From Rhizobium favelukesii (GTDB lineage: Bacteria > Pseudomonadota > Alphaproteobacteria > Rhizobiales > Rhizobiaceae): a stretch of DNA of 64,000 nt. The notes beneath the pieces were generated by a model. That model saw only the letters and a list, made by a program, of their open reading frames with translations, was not told where the DNA came from and searched no databases. The first letter of the stretch is position 1. Each line of letters starts with the position of its first letter. This document shows positions 30,196 through 38,944 of the stretch, piece by piece. The stretch lies in assembly GCF_000577275.2 (NCBI RefSeq), contig NZ_HG916852.1, forward strand, positions 1,677,001 through 1,741,000, written 5' to 3'. The position numbers and the translations under genes were made by a program.

Positions 30196-32601
30196 ATGAA
30201 GTCAACACCAAATTTCGGCGCGGTGGTCGCTGATCTGACACGCAGCGGCTTCGCTGCGACCGATCTGTTGCCTCTTATCCCACCCGGCGCCACGCTTTCC
30301 GAAAACTCGCACGTTCAACCTTTCCAGATCGGCAAAATCCCCGGCCGCTACTTCGGCGGCAAGTGGTCGGGCCTGACAGGCGCATGGGCTTCGGTCGGTA
30401 TGAGCGAGCGCGACGTAGACCGTGCGAAGACGTGGCCGACACAAAACGTTGGCCTCCGGGGCGGCTCATATCCTGGCATTGACATTGACACTGACAGCAA
30501 AGCCGCCTTCGCTTTGGTGGAAAGGTTGATCGTCGCACGGTTCGGCGACACTGCCCCTGTACGTTACCGTGGCGACGCCCCACGCGCGCTCTATTCCTTC
30601 CGTCTCGATCCGTCGAGTGATCCTGTCAGGAAGCATAGGATTGAATGGAAGGACGCCGACGGCCGCGCTCACGCTGTCGAGGTTCTTGGGCTTGGTCAGC
30701 AGTACGCCATCGCGGGCATTCACCCCACGGGTGTTGCGTATGAATGGCGCGAGCGGCCGGACGGAAGCGTCGGCGACCTCGCTGCTGTCACGGCTAACGG
30801 GCTCCCCAAGCTGTCAGTCGATGACGTGATGGACTTCATGAACGAAGTGAAGGCCGCGATCGAAGCCAGCGGCGGCGAAGTCGGCAAGATCATGGTTCCC
30901 CGGTATGGATGGGACGGTGACAGCCGTGCGGTTGATCTCAACAACGCCGAGCCGATCCTTGAGAACGATATCGCGATGGAGGCTTTGAACTCGATCCCGA
31001 ATACGGTCGAGTCCATGCCTTCGCGTGAGCAGTTCGTCGCCGTGCTGGCAAGTTTCAAGCAGGCTGTCGGCCGCAATGCCGAAGGGCTCCGTGGTGACGC
31101 GCTCGTTTGGGCAACCCGCGACGGTTGGGCTGACGAGGAGTATTTTGACAAGGTATGGGAGAGCTTGACAAGTTCCCGCGTGCCCTTCGACCACCTGATT
31201 TCGATGGCTCGCAAGTACGGCTGGCGCGGTGACGCGGCACTCGACTTCAAAGACTTGGGGCAGGACAACGGCGAGGTTGAAAAGAAAATCCAGCGGGCCG
31301 AGCAGGAAGACCCGCTTTTGAAGCTCGCCACGAAACTCGCCTATGTGGACACCGAGCAGGTTTTCATCGTGAAGGGGAACGGCAATATGTATTCCCCCGA
31401 AGCCCTCAACCGTGCGCCGCACCTCGGGGCTCTGATCGAAGCTCCCGGCACCACGGGCAAGCAGTCGCCGGCCAATAGGCTCTGTGCGCCGAACACGACC
31501 ATGCAGATTGTCAAGGGCGTCGTCTATCTGCCGGGTGAGCAGCAAATCACGCAGTGGGAGCAGAGCGGCCGTTCTGACACCTATTATAATCGCTGGCACG
31601 CTCGCGCGTTCCCGCGCTTTGACAACGTGACAGACGCGGATGTCAAGCCGTGGCTCGACCATGTGGCCTACCTCGTGCCTGACAAGAAGGAACGGGAAGA
31701 GCTGCTTGATTTCTTTGCCCATCTGCTCCAGAAGCGCGGCACCAAAATTCGTTGGGCTCCGCTGCTGATTGGCAAGCAGGGCACGGGTAAAGACCTGATG
31801 ATTAAGCCGATCGTCAGCTACCTCGCGCACAACGCCCGTGACATCAAGCCCGAGCAACTGACATCGCGGTTTAACGACTTCCTCGAAAGCGAATTGCTCG
31901 TGGTGCAGGAGTTGAAGCGCTCGACCACGCAGGCGAACGGCACCTATAACCGTATCAAGACCCTGATCGCCGGCACGGCCGAAGACGTGAACTACATCGA
32001 AAAGAAGTATCAGACGCCCTACGCGGTCCCGAACGTCGTCAACTCGATCTTCTTTTCTAACCACGTCGATGCGATGGAAATCGACGCCGACGACCGGCGT
32101 TTCTTCATCATCCTGTCAGAAGCAGAAAAGCGCGACCCGAGCTATTACCAGCGGCTCGCCGTCGATTTCTACCAGAACAATTCTGGTTGGCTGAAGGTCG
32201 CAAGCTGGCTCCTCAAGCGTGACATTGAGGATTTCAATGCTTCGCAGCCGCCTATGCAGACAGAAGGCAAGGCGCTCCTGATCGACTCACAGCGCACGCC
32301 TGTCGCCCGTGCGATCGAGGAGGCTGTCACGACCGGCGCGTATAAAGACCGCAAGGCCATCCGCGCTGAAGAGATCGTCAACCGCGCAAGCTCCGAATTT
32401 AGCTTCATGCCCGGCGTCCAACGGCACGAAGTCCACGGCGCGCAGGTTGTCAACGAGCTACGCAATCTCGGCTGGCGCAACCACGGCAATGTCAAGATCG
32501 ACGGCAAAGTGCTCCGCTTCTGGACCCGGCCCGGCGCAAACCCTTCAAATGCTGACATCCGCGCTGAGCTTGACACGGCGCAGAGCGAGATTGATTTTTA
32601 A
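30196..32601 (+). CDS. Primase-polymerase/helicase fusion
   Basis: 801 aa. The N-terminal ~200 residues form a prim-pol domain: YPGIDIDTDSKAAFALVERL (metal-binding acidic residues), VRYRGDAPRALYSFRL, EVLGLGQQYAIAGIHPTGV. The C-terminal ~350 residues form a D5/DUF5906-type SF3 helicase: Walker A LIGKQGTGKDLMI, Walker B LLVVQELKRS, and sensor VVNSIFFSNHVDAMEID. It would prime and unwind at the fork for the family A polymerase. Confidence 0.88.
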   Translation: MKSTPNFGAVVADLTRSGFAATDLLPLIPPGATLSENSHVQPFQIGKIPGRYFGGKWSGLTGAWASVGMSERDVDRAKTWPTQNVGLRGGSYPGIDIDTDSKAAFALVERLIVARFGDTAPVRYRGDAPRALYSFRLDPSSDPVRKHRIEWKDADGRAHAVEVLGLGQQYAIAGIHPTGVAYEWRERPDGSVGDLAAVTANGLPKLSVDDVMDFMNEVKAAIEASGGEVGKIMVPRYGWDGDSRAVDLNNAEPILENDIAMEALNSIPNTVESMPSREQFVAVLASFKQAVGRNAEGLRGDALVWATRDGWADEEYFDKVWESLTSSRVPFDHLISMARKYGWRGDAALDFKDLGQDNGEVEKKIQRAEQEDPLLKLATKLAYVDTEQVFIVKGNGNMYSPEALNRAPHLGALIEAPGTTGKQSPANRLCAPNTTMQIVKGVVYLPGEQQITQWEQSGRSDTYYNRWHARAFPRFDNVTDADVKPWLDHVAYLVPDKKEREELLDFFAHLLQKRGTKIRWAPLLIGKQGTGKDLMIKPIVSYLAHNARDIKPEQLTSRFNDFLESELLVVQELKRSTTQANGTYNRIKTLIAGTAEDVNYIEKKYQTPYAVPNVVNSIFFSNHVDAMEIDADDRRFFIILSEAEKRDPSYYQRLAVDFYQNNSGWLKVASWLLKRDIEDFNASQPPMQTEGKALLIDSQRTPVARAIEEAVTTGAYKDRKAIRAEEIVNRASSEFSFMPGVQRHEVHGAQVVNELRNLGWRNHGNVKIDGKVLRFWTRPGANPSNADIRAELDTAQSEIDF

Positions 32602-32626
32602 ACACAAGTGTCTTGCGAACAAGACA
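32601..32626. promoter_or_regulatory. AACACAAG element and GTCTTG hairpin
   Basis: AACACAAGTG (antisense CTTGTGTT) is followed by GTCTTG-CGAA-CAAGAC. Placed between the primase stop and the terminator, this copy is the only one clearly in reverse orientation. Confidence 0.4.
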
Positions 32627-32661
32627 AGCCTCTGCTACTTTAATGGAGCAGGGGCTTTTTT
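32626..32661 (+). terminator. Intrinsic terminator before integrase
   Basis: AAGCCTCTGCT (32626-32636) pairs with AGCAGGGGCTT (32647-32657) at 11 positions with one wobble, then TTTTTT to 32661. Confidence 0.88.
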
Positions 32662-32688
32662 AATGCGCCCCGATAGGAGTGACAATCA

Positions 32689-33783
32689 ATGGCTGTATCA
32701 GTTTCAGTCTTACAACGCGGCAAAAACTCATACCGTTTGCGTGCGCGTTGGCGCGATCCCGACACTGGAGAAACCCGCGAACACACGCACACCGTTCGGG
32801 GAACTAAAGAGTTCGCGGAGGGCCAAAAGCGCGTGCTGCAAGACGCCTTCTCCAATGGCCGTATCGAGAAAGTCTCGAAGGACACAGTGAAGGGCTACCT
32901 GCAAAATTGGATCGAAGGCCGGCTTGCTCTCGGCAAAATCCGCATCACGACGGCGGAGACTTATACGAGCACGCTGAAGCAGTTTATCGGCCGCTTTGGG
33001 GACGACAACCTCGTAGCCATCAGACATTCCGACCTGTCGGATTGGGTGAAGGATACGATCGGTGTCAAGGGCATCGCCTACACGGCCTATGTCTGCACGG
33101 TTCTGAAAAAGGCGTGGCGCGACGCCATCAAGGAAGGGCTGACACCGTTCAACCCCTTCGATCGTGTCGATCTCCCAACCTATGAGTCCGAAGCGAAAGA
33201 GCGCACCATCGGCCCGAACGCCATGAAGACCCTTTGGGATGTCGCTGACAACCTCGACGGCGATGACGGCCTTTTGGCCCGTGTGGCCTTGGAAACCGGG
33301 ATGCGGCGGGGGGAATTGGCCGGGCTACGTTGGTGCGACGTGTCAGCGGCCGGCGTCATCAACATCCGGCAAAACGCCGTCATCATGAAGACAGGCAAGG
33401 TGGTAATCCACAAGCCGAAGACGAAGCGCGGCGCGCGTTCGATCGCGATTGGCAAAGCACTGCTGGCGGAGCTAGAGGCGGCGAGGGGAGCGCCGGAACA
33501 TTACGTCTTTGGTGAGGGTGAAACTCCTCGGCGCCCGCCGGCTATTGCCCGTGCGCTTGTCCGCGCGCTCAAGGCTGCGGGGCTGACAGGCTTCACGGCG
33601 CACGACTTCCGCCACGCTCATGCGACGCATTTGCTGCGCTCGGGAAAGATACCGATTACCGCAGTCAGCAAGCGCCTCGGGCACGCTAAGATTACTACCA
33701 CAATGAGCATCTACGCTCATGCGCTGGAGGAAGACGAAGAGGCGATCGTTGGTGAAATCGACAACATTTTGAGGGGGGCGTGA
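32689..33783 (+). CDS. int: Tyrosine recombinase integrase
   Basis: 364 aa. N-terminal arm-binding domain (SYRLRARWRDPDTGETREHT), core-binding SAM-like domain (residues ~65-165), catalytic domain with Arg I GMRRGELAGLRW, a Lys in the KTGKVVIHKPKT beta hairpin, HxxR in AHDFRHAHATHL, KRLGHAKITTTMSIYAHAL with the H/W-type residue and the Tyr nucleophile. It integrates and excises the prophage; its position near the right end fits attP lying just downstream. Confidence 0.92.
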   Translation: MAVSVSVLQRGKNSYRLRARWRDPDTGETREHTHTVRGTKEFAEGQKRVLQDAFSNGRIEKVSKDTVKGYLQNWIEGRLALGKIRITTAETYTSTLKQFIGRFGDDNLVAIRHSDLSDWVKDTIGVKGIAYTAYVCTVLKKAWRDAIKEGLTPFNPFDRVDLPTYESEAKERTIGPNAMKTLWDVADNLDGDDGLLARVALETGMRRGELAGLRWCDVSAAGVINIRQNAVIMKTGKVVIHKPKTKRGARSIAIGKALLAELEAARGAPEHYVFGEGETPRRPPAIARALVRALKAAGLTGFTAHDFRHAHATHLLRSGKIPITAVSKRLGHAKITTTMSIYAHALEEDEEAIVGEIDNILRGA

Positions 33784-33784
33784 C

Positions 33785-33997
33785 ATGGCCCGTAGAAAGA
33801 AAACCGAGACCGTAGAGAAGACCGGCAACGAGACCGAGTTCGACAAGATCATGGCGCTCGATGCGTGGGGACTGCTCGAATACGTGCTCGCAAATCCCGA
33901 GTTCCTGACTGATCCCTACTACCGTAGTTTCGGGGACGTAGTTGACGCACGCTACAAGCAGTTGATGTCAGAACAACCGCTCTCACAATGGCTTTGA
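33785..33997 (+). CDS. Small phage protein at prophage right end
   Basis: 70 aa, starting 1 nt after the integrase stop with GGGGGG upstream. Basic start (MARRKKTETVEKTGNE), then FDKIMALDAWGLLEYVLANP. The last TGWCA pentamer of the element lies in its final codons. Unknown function; it could be an accessory recombination protein. Confidence 0.6.
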   Translation: MARRKKTETVEKTGNETEFDKIMALDAWGLLEYVLANPEFLTDPYYRSFGDVVDARYKQLMSEQPLSQWL

Positions 33998-33999
33998 GC

Positions 34000-34027
34000 C
34001 GTTCGGGGTTCAACCTGCACCCGAACG
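34000..34027. repeat. 8-bp inverted repeat near prophage/host junction
   Basis: CGTTCGGG and CCCGAACG flank a 12-nt spacer (GTTCAACCTGCA within it), starting 2 nt after the last phage stop. It may be a terminator without T tract or the core of attR. No tRNA gene is visible here. Confidence 0.4.
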
Positions 34028-34154
34028 AGTCAAGATACCCCCAAAGATTTCAACCACTTAGATTGCTATTAACGTTAACAAATGGTTTACGTTGCGCGCT
34101 CCGGGTTAAGAAGTCAGGTTGCAGGGCAGTCCAAAATGCTTGGTGTCTGGAACC

Positions 34155-34328
34155 ATGGGAACCAAAATCGCGAGAGCCGCGTTTCTTGTTGCCGCGATCA
34201 TGTTTTTCGCTGTGCTTGCGCTGGATATTGCTGTGCCCGCGCTGGTTCTAGGTTCCATGGCATTGTCGATATGGCTGGTTTCGTTCGAGGGACCGTCCAT
34301 TCGCAGAGAACGAGAGACGACCGCATGA
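34155..34328 (+). CDS. Small host membrane protein
   Basis: 57 aa starting MGTKIARAAFLVAAIMFFAV with two hydrophobic helices (ARAAFLVAAIMFFAVLALDI, ALVLGSMALSIWLVSF). It overlaps the DUF6105 gene by 4 nt (ATGA). First gene that looks chromosomal: no phage motifs. Confidence 0.6.
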   Translation: MGTKIARAAFLVAAIMFFAVLALDIAVPALVLGSMALSIWLVSFEGPSIRRERETTA

Positions 34329-34657
34329 AGTGGTTTCTGATCTTCTGGGCCGGTCCCATCGTCTTCCTGGCGGGATGGTATTGGCTTTCTTACTACGACA
34401 TGAATTTCGGCATCTTCATGCTGAGCCGGCAGGTTCACGACCTCACGTTTGAGATCTACGGAAAGATCCTTGGCATTCCGCCGGAAACCATTCCGCCGCT
34501 GGTCGCCCGTGCGATCGTTGTCGACAGCCTTGTCGTGTTCGCCATCATCGCCTTCCGCCGGCGCAAGGCGATCGGTGCTTGGTGGCGTGCTCGTCAGGCG
34601 TCCAAGTCGTCCGATGCCGCTCTGGCGAGCAAGGACAGTCTGTCCAGCGCTCCCTGA
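34325..34657 (+). CDS. DUF6105 family membrane protein
   Basis: 110 aa. [20 protein letters not shown], a periplasmic loop ([20 protein letters not shown]), a second helix ([16 protein letters not shown]) and a basic tail. The sequence is of the Rhizobiales-specific DUF6105 type with unknown role. Its last 64 nt overlap the 3' end of convergent ruvX. Confidence 0.75.
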   Translation: MKWFLIFWAGPIVFLAGWYWLSYYDMNFGIFMLSRQVHDLTFEIYGKILGIPPETIPPLVARAIVVDSLVVFAIIAFRRRKAIGAWWRARQASKSSDAALASKDSLSSAP

Positions 34658-35088
34658 AGAATGAAGCTTGCCGCAGCCGAGTCGATGCGCTCGGCACGCT
34701 TGCTGCGCGATACGTCCATCTCCAGCAGTGCCCGCTCGGCGGCGACCGTCGACAGCCGTTCGTCCCAATAGACGAAGGGCAAATCGGTCTTCTGCTCCAT
34801 GTTGCGCACGAAGGCGCGCGTTGCCTGGACACGCGGCCCGGCCGATCCATCCATGTTCATCGGCAGGCCGATGACGAAGGCCGCAACCTTCTCCTTTGCA
34901 ACAAACTTCAGAAGCGTTACCGCATCGATCGTGAATTTTTCGCGCTTGATGACGGGCCTCGGCGTGGCAAACCGTCGGCCAAGATCGGACATCGAAAGCC
35001 CGATCGTTTTCGTGCCGAGATCAAGCCCCGCAATCGCCTGTCCCGGCTGCAGCACAGTTGCCAGTTCCTCGATCGTCAGCACTGTCAT
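34594..35088 (-). CDS. ruvX: Pre-16S rRNA nuclease YqgF/RuvX
   Basis: 164 aa. RNase H-like fold: [48 protein letters not shown], and [16 protein letters not shown] give the four conserved blocks with the catalytic Asp/Glu residues. The enzyme matures the 5' end of 16S rRNA. Full length, convergent with DUF6105. Confidence 0.92.
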   Translation of the reverse strand: MTVLTIEELATVLQPGQAIAGLDLGTKTIGLSMSDLGRRFATPRPVIKREKFTIDAVTLLKFVAKEKVAAFVIGLPMNMDGSAGPRVQATRAFVRNMEQKTDLPFVYWDERLSTVAAERALLEMDVSRSKRAERIDSAAASFILQGALDRLSLLARAASDDLDA

Positions 35089-35206
35089 CGTGGTTTCATC
35101 CCGTCAAAAGAAATTGAAGCGGTAACGCTTTTCTTTGCGACCGCATCGGATATGTCCATAACGAGCAAAGCAGGCTTTTGCATCCGATAATAGAAGGAGA
35201 AATTTC

Positions 35207-35911
35207 ATGAAGATCACTTGGCTTGGTCATTCCGCATTCCGCATCGAGATCGGAAAGGCTAAAATCCTGCTGGATCCGTTCCTCACCCACAATCCGTCCT
35301 TTGCCGGGCAGGATGCAAAGGACGTCGCAAACGGCATCACACATATCCTGCTCACGCATGGTCACGGAGATCATGTCGGCGATACGGTTGCGCTTGCCAA
35401 GGCCTCAGGTGCGGTCGTTCTCGCCAACGCCGATCTCGCCGCTTGGCTGGGCTCGAAAGGCTTGTCGAGGATCGAGGCGGGCAATACCGGCGGCACGATT
35501 TCGTTCGACGGTTTTTCAGCGACCTTCACCAACGCGCTGCATTCCTCGGCGCAGATCACCGAAGACGGCGTCTCCCATGCGCTCGGCAATGCCAACGGTT
35601 TGATGCTGCACTTCGATGAGGAAGCCTCGATTCTCGCCATGGGCGATACCGACATCTTCTCCGACATGGCGCTGATCAACGAGTTGCACCAGCCTGAGAT
35701 CGCTCTCGTGCCGGTCGGCGATCGCTTCACCATGGGCGGCGCCGTGGCGGCGCTTGCCTGCCAGCGCTACTTCAACTTCAAGACCGCCATGCCCTGCCAC
35801 TATGGTACCTTCCCGATCATTGACCAGACGCCGGAGAAGTTCGTCTCCGGCATGGAAGGATCGAAGACGGCGGTGAATGCGCCGAGGCCGGGCGAGAGCC
35901 TTTCCTTCTAG
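35207..35911 (+). CDS. UPF0173 metal-dependent hydrolase
   Basis: 234 aa, AGGAGA upstream. Metallo-beta-lactamase fold: [34 protein letters not shown] (HxHxDH), [25 protein letters not shown] and [16 protein letters not shown]. The UPF0173 family is widespread with unknown substrate. Starts divergently from ruvX with 118 nt between them and is followed by a terminator. Confidence 0.88.
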   Translation: MKITWLGHSAFRIEIGKAKILLDPFLTHNPSFAGQDAKDVANGITHILLTHGHGDHVGDTVALAKASGAVVLANADLAAWLGSKGLSRIEAGNTGGTISFDGFSATFTNALHSSAQITEDGVSHALGNANGLMLHFDEEASILAMGDTDIFSDMALINELHQPEIALVPVGDRFTMGGAVAALACQRYFNFKTAMPCHYGTFPIIDQTPEKFVSGMEGSKTAVNAPRPGESLSF

Positions 35912-35963
35912 TCGAGGTCTACTGAAATCGCGTCGATTTCAGAGAGGGAATTCTATGCACTCA

Positions 35964-36001
35964 AAAGAGCATGCCCGTTGCGCACAGCGGGCATGCTCTT
36001 T
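35964..36001 (+). terminator. Strong hairpin terminator
   Basis: AAAGAGCATGCCCG (35964-35977) pairs perfectly with CGGGCATGCTCTTT (35988-36001) over 14 bp. Ends the hydrolase unit just before gatC. Confidence 0.8.
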
Positions 36002-36035
36002 ATAGCGGGTAGGAAAATCCTATCCGGAGAATACC

Positions 36036-36323
36036 ATGTCCGTCGACTTTGCCACCGTTAAGCGCGTAGCGCGCCTTGCCCGTATTGCGGTCTCCGAAGA
36101 AGAGGCAAACCGCATGGTGGGCGAGTTGAATGGTATCCTCGGCTTCGTCGAGCAGCTCTCCGAGGTCGACGTCGAAGGCGTCGAGCCGATGACGTCGGTC
36201 ACGCCGATGGAGATGAAGAAGCGCACGGATGATGTGACTGACGGCAACAAGGCGGCCGACATCGTTTCCAACGCGCCTGTCACCGATCAGAATTTCTTCC
36301 TGGTGCCCAAAGTCGTCGAATAA
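36036..36323 (+). CDS. gatC: Asp/Glu-tRNA amidotransferase subunit C
   Basis: 95 aa, CGGAGA 8 nt upstream. [39 protein letters not shown] and the C-terminal [17 protein letters not shown] are the GatC landmarks. It stabilises the GatA-GatB complex that turns misacylated Glu-tRNAGln and Asp-tRNAAsn into the amide forms. gatA follows after 54 nt. Confidence 0.93.
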   Translation: MSVDFATVKRVARLARIAVSEEEANRMVGELNGILGFVEQLSEVDVEGVEPMTSVTPMEMKKRTDDVTDGNKAADIVSNAPVTDQNFFLVPKVVE

Positions 36324-36377
36324 GGCGTCATGCCGCTTTCCGACTCCGTTGCCAATCCAGATTTGAAGCGAAACACC

Positions 36378-37859
36378 ATGAGCGAACTCACCAGCCTGAC
36401 CATTGCCGAAGCCCGTACGAAGCTGCGCGCCAAGGAGATCAAAGCGACTGAACTGACCGAGGCCTACATCTCGGCAATCGAAGCGGCCAACGACAAGCTC
36501 AATGCCTATATTAAGGTCACGCCCGAGAAGGCGTTGCAGATGGCGGAAGCCTCTGACGCACGTCTCGCCGGCGGCAAGGGTGGCGCGCTCGAAGGCATCC
36601 CGCTCGGCATCAAGGATCTGTTCGCCACCGAAGGCATTCATACGCAGGCCTGCAGCCACATCCTCGACGGTTTCAAGCCGCACTACGAGTCGACCGTCAC
36701 CCAGAACCTGTGGGGCGACGGCGCCGTGATGCTCGGCAAGCTCAACATGGACGAGTTCGCGATGGGCTCTTCCAACGAAACCTCCTACTACGGCGCGGTC
36801 ATCAACCCCTGGCGTTCGGCTGGCTCCAACCAGCAGCTGGTACCGGGAGGCTCCTCCGGCGGCTCCGCAGCGGCTGTTGCGGCCCACCTCTGCGCCGGTG
36901 CGACGGCAACCGATACGGGCGGCTCGATCCGCCAGCCGGCCGCCTTCACCGGTACGGTCGGCATCAAGCCGACGTATGGCCGCTGCTCGCGCTGGGGCAC
37001 GGTGGCTTTCGCCTCGTCGCTTGACCAGGCTGGTCCCATTGCCCGCGACGTGCGCGACGCCGCAATCCTGCTGAGGTCGATGGCGTCAGTCGATTCCAAG
37101 GACACGACCTCCGTCGACCTGCCGGTTCCGGACTATGAAGCCGCGCTTGGCCAGTCGCTGAAGGGCATGAAGATCGGCATTCCAAACGAATATCGCGTCG
37201 ACGGCATGCCGGAGGAGATCGAAACCTTGTGGCAGCAGGGCATTGCCTGGCTGAAGGACGCAGGCGCCGAGATCGTCAACATCTCGCTGCCGCACACCAA
37301 GTATGCGCTGCCGGCCTATTATATCGTTGCTCCCGCTGAAGCTTCGTCGAACCTCGCCCGCTATGACGGCGTCCGTTACGGCCTGCGCGTCGACGGCAAG
37401 GATATTGTCGACATGTATGAGAAGACGCGCGCCGCCGGTTTCGGCAAGGAAGTCAAGCGCCGCATCATGATCGGCACCTATGTTCTCTCGGCTGGTTACT
37501 ACGACGCTTACTACATCAAGGCCCAGAAGGTTCGCACACTGATCAAGCGCGACTTCGAACTGGCCTTCAATGCCGGTGTCGATGCGATCCTGACGCCCGC
37601 GACACCGTCGTCTGCCTTCGGCGTCGCCGACGAAAACCTCGCCTCCGATCCGGTCAAGATGTACCTGAACGACATCTTCACGGTCACGGTCAACATGGCC
37701 GGGCTGCCGGGCATTGCCGTTCCGGCCGGACTTGACCACAAAGGCCTCCCACTCGGCCTGCAGCTGATCGGCAAGCCGTTCGACGAAGAGACATTGTTCA
37801 AGACTGCGCATGTGATCGAGCAGGCTGCGGGTAGGTTCACGCCCGCCAAGTGGTGGTAA
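36378..37859 (+). CDS. gatA: Asp/Glu-tRNA amidotransferase subunit A
   Basis: 493 aa from the ATG at 36378; upstream codons in frame are leader. Amidase signature: catalytic Lys in [12 protein letters not shown], cis-Ser and Ser nucleophile in [20 protein letters not shown] and [14 protein letters not shown]. It releases ammonia from glutamine for GatB. Full length. gatB is not next in line but 2.3 kb downstream, separated by small genes. Confidence 0.95.
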   Translation: MSELTSLTIAEARTKLRAKEIKATELTEAYISAIEAANDKLNAYIKVTPEKALQMAEASDARLAGGKGGALEGIPLGIKDLFATEGIHTQACSHILDGFKPHYESTVTQNLWGDGAVMLGKLNMDEFAMGSSNETSYYGAVINPWRSAGSNQQLVPGGSSGGSAAAVAAHLCAGATATDTGGSIRQPAAFTGTVGIKPTYGRCSRWGTVAFASSLDQAGPIARDVRDAAILLRSMASVDSKDTTSVDLPVPDYEAALGQSLKGMKIGIPNEYRVDGMPEEIETLWQQGIAWLKDAGAEIVNISLPHTKYALPAYYIVAPAEASSNLARYDGVRYGLRVDGKDIVDMYEKTRAAGFGKEVKRRIMIGTYVLSAGYYDAYYIKAQKVRTLIKRDFELAFNAGVDAILTPATPSSAFGVADENLASDPVKMYLNDIFTVTVNMAGLPGIAVPAGLDHKGLPLGLQLIGKPFDEETLFKTAHVIEQAAGRFTPAKWW

Positions 37860-37879
37860 GTGGACCCGCAATTAGGATG

Positions 37880-38342
37880 ATGGCAGGGGCTGATCATCAA
37901 GTGGTCGGCGAGATTGGCTTGCCGCGTGGAAATCCAGCGGTGCAAGGGGAAGCCGGTTTCGACGATCCCGTCGTAATCGAGGCTGCTCAGAAGGATTTCT
38001 TCGACTACCGGCAGCGACGAAATGTGACGTCGCGATTGCCGAACTTGGAAGCCCGGCTGGTCGGCTGGGGCGCCCGGGAAAACGAGCCCAATTCCATTTC
38101 TGACATCTGGATCGATCCCGCCTGCCAGGGCCGTGGCATCGGTTCGCCTGGTCCGCTATTTCGTTGAAGGCATTGCCGCTGATGGCTTCAAGGTTGCAAA
38201 AATCCGCTCCCGCGCTACCAATGGCGGCGCCTTGCGGCTTTACGAGCGGGCCGGCTTCTCGATCGTCTGGCGCGGTGAGAGGTTCGATGCGGAACTCGCC
38301 ATTCGGCTCGAAAAGGTGCATCTGGAGAAGCGTCTCGGCTAA
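37880..38342 (+). pseudogene. Decayed GNAT acetyltransferase
   Basis: A GNAT fold can be read only by changing frames. HQVVGEIGL is followed in a -1 frame by AAWKSSGA, then the first frame resumes (FDDPVVIEAAQKDFFDY ... ISDIWIDPACQGRGIGS). At about 38146 it shifts again, as if two bases were lost, into LVRYFVEGIAADGFKVAKIR and GALRLYERAGFSIVWRGE. The acetyl-CoA loop QGRGIG sits at the last break. The GNAT at 39241-39753 is a likely intact relative (ISDFWIDPAFTGHGLGTALL). Confidence 0.75.
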
Positions 38343-38366
38343 AGGCGCAATTTCGGGAGGAGGCCT

Positions 38367-38642
38367 ATGTCCAAACAAAATCTTGCGGACATGATCGGAG
38401 CATTGGATTGCCTCGCGGCGGCAGGTTTCGCCGTGGGTGCGGAGTGGCAGGCCGTGCATGAAATCTGCCAGGCACATGAGGGCGAGGCGCCTTTCGACTG
38501 GGGCCACGCCCTTTGCCATCGTATCGAAGGCGACGACTGGAATGCCGACTACTGGTACCGTCGAGCGGGAAAGCGCCGCGGGAGCGGCACGGTGGCCGAG
38601 GAATGGTCGGTGATGAAGGCCGAGCTTGCCGCACATCTTTGA
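38367..38642 (+). CDS. Conserved rhizobial hypothetical protein
   Basis: 91 aa, GGGAGGAGG upstream. LADMIGALDCLAAAGFAVGA, HEICQAHEGEAPFDWGHALC and NADYWYRRAGK look like a conserved small cytoplasmic protein; I know no function for it. It stands alone between the GNAT remnant and yjhX-like gene. Confidence 0.65.
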   Translation: MSKQNLADMIGALDCLAAAGFAVGAEWQAVHEICQAHEGEAPFDWGHALCHRIEGDDWNADYWYRRAGKRRGSGTVAEEWSVMKAELAAHL

Positions 38643-38686
38643 ACGATGCCGCGCGCCGAGGCGACGCGCGGCCGAATGTCGGAAAG

Positions 38687-38944
38687 CTACTTATTGTCCT
38701 GTTCCGCTCTCACCAGAATCAATCCCCGTTCGGTGATGCGATAGGGCTTGCCACCTGAGGATTTGATGGCCTTCTTCCGCTTCAGCTTGCGAAAGAGCTC
38801 GAGACCGAAGCCGGGATAGACCCAACCGTCGCGCGTGAAGCACTTTGCTGCCTCGATTTTTCTGTTGTCGTCGCGTTCGATTTCAATACGGCCACCCTGA
38901 GCCAATAGGTGCAGGATGCGCTGCTCCGTGCGTGAAATATCCAT
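38687..38944 (-). CDS. YjhX/UPF0386 family protein
   Basis: 85 aa. MDISRTEQRILHLLAQGGRI, IEAAKCFTRDGW, LFRKLKRKKAIKSSGGKPYR and ITERGLILVRAEQDNK match the YjhX family in length and order. In E. coli YjhX is the toxin of the YjhX-YjhQ pair, with YjhQ a GNAT acetyltransferase. Here GNAT genes lie on both sides (37880 pseudogene, 39241), which recalls that pairing, but they are on the other strand. Confidence 0.78.
   Translation of the reverse strand: MDISRTEQRILHLLAQGGRIEIERDDNRKIEAAKCFTRDGWVYPGFGLELFRKLKRKKAIKSSGGKPYRITERGLILVRAEQDNK

Larger units (their letters stand above)
1..33997. mobile_element. Prophage, temperate podovirus-like, left end outside window
   Basis: A contiguous block of phage genes: terminase, portal, capsid, adaptor and tail genes read leftward, replication genes and a tyrosine integrase read rightward. 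An XRE repressor faces an excisionase-type HTH gene, so the element looks temperate. The capsid, portal and adaptor resemble those of SU10-like podoviruses. Both dispersed phage motifs (TGWCA and the CTTGTGT element) are present from the first bases and stop near 33,970, which together with the last phage-like gene fixes the right boundary within about 150 bp. The first gene is cut by the window edge, so attL and the rest of the tail and lysis genes are not visible. Confidence 0.95.

Noticed and set aside
1..33997. Generalised gene-transfer agent instead of a prophage
   Set aside because: Integrase, repressor, full replication module and SU10-like packaging genes are present, which gene-transfer agents lack.
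33785..34100. tRNA 3' end as integration target
   Set aside because: GGGGTTCAACCTGCACCC looks like a T arm at first sight, but no acceptor or anticodon arm can be built around it on either strand.
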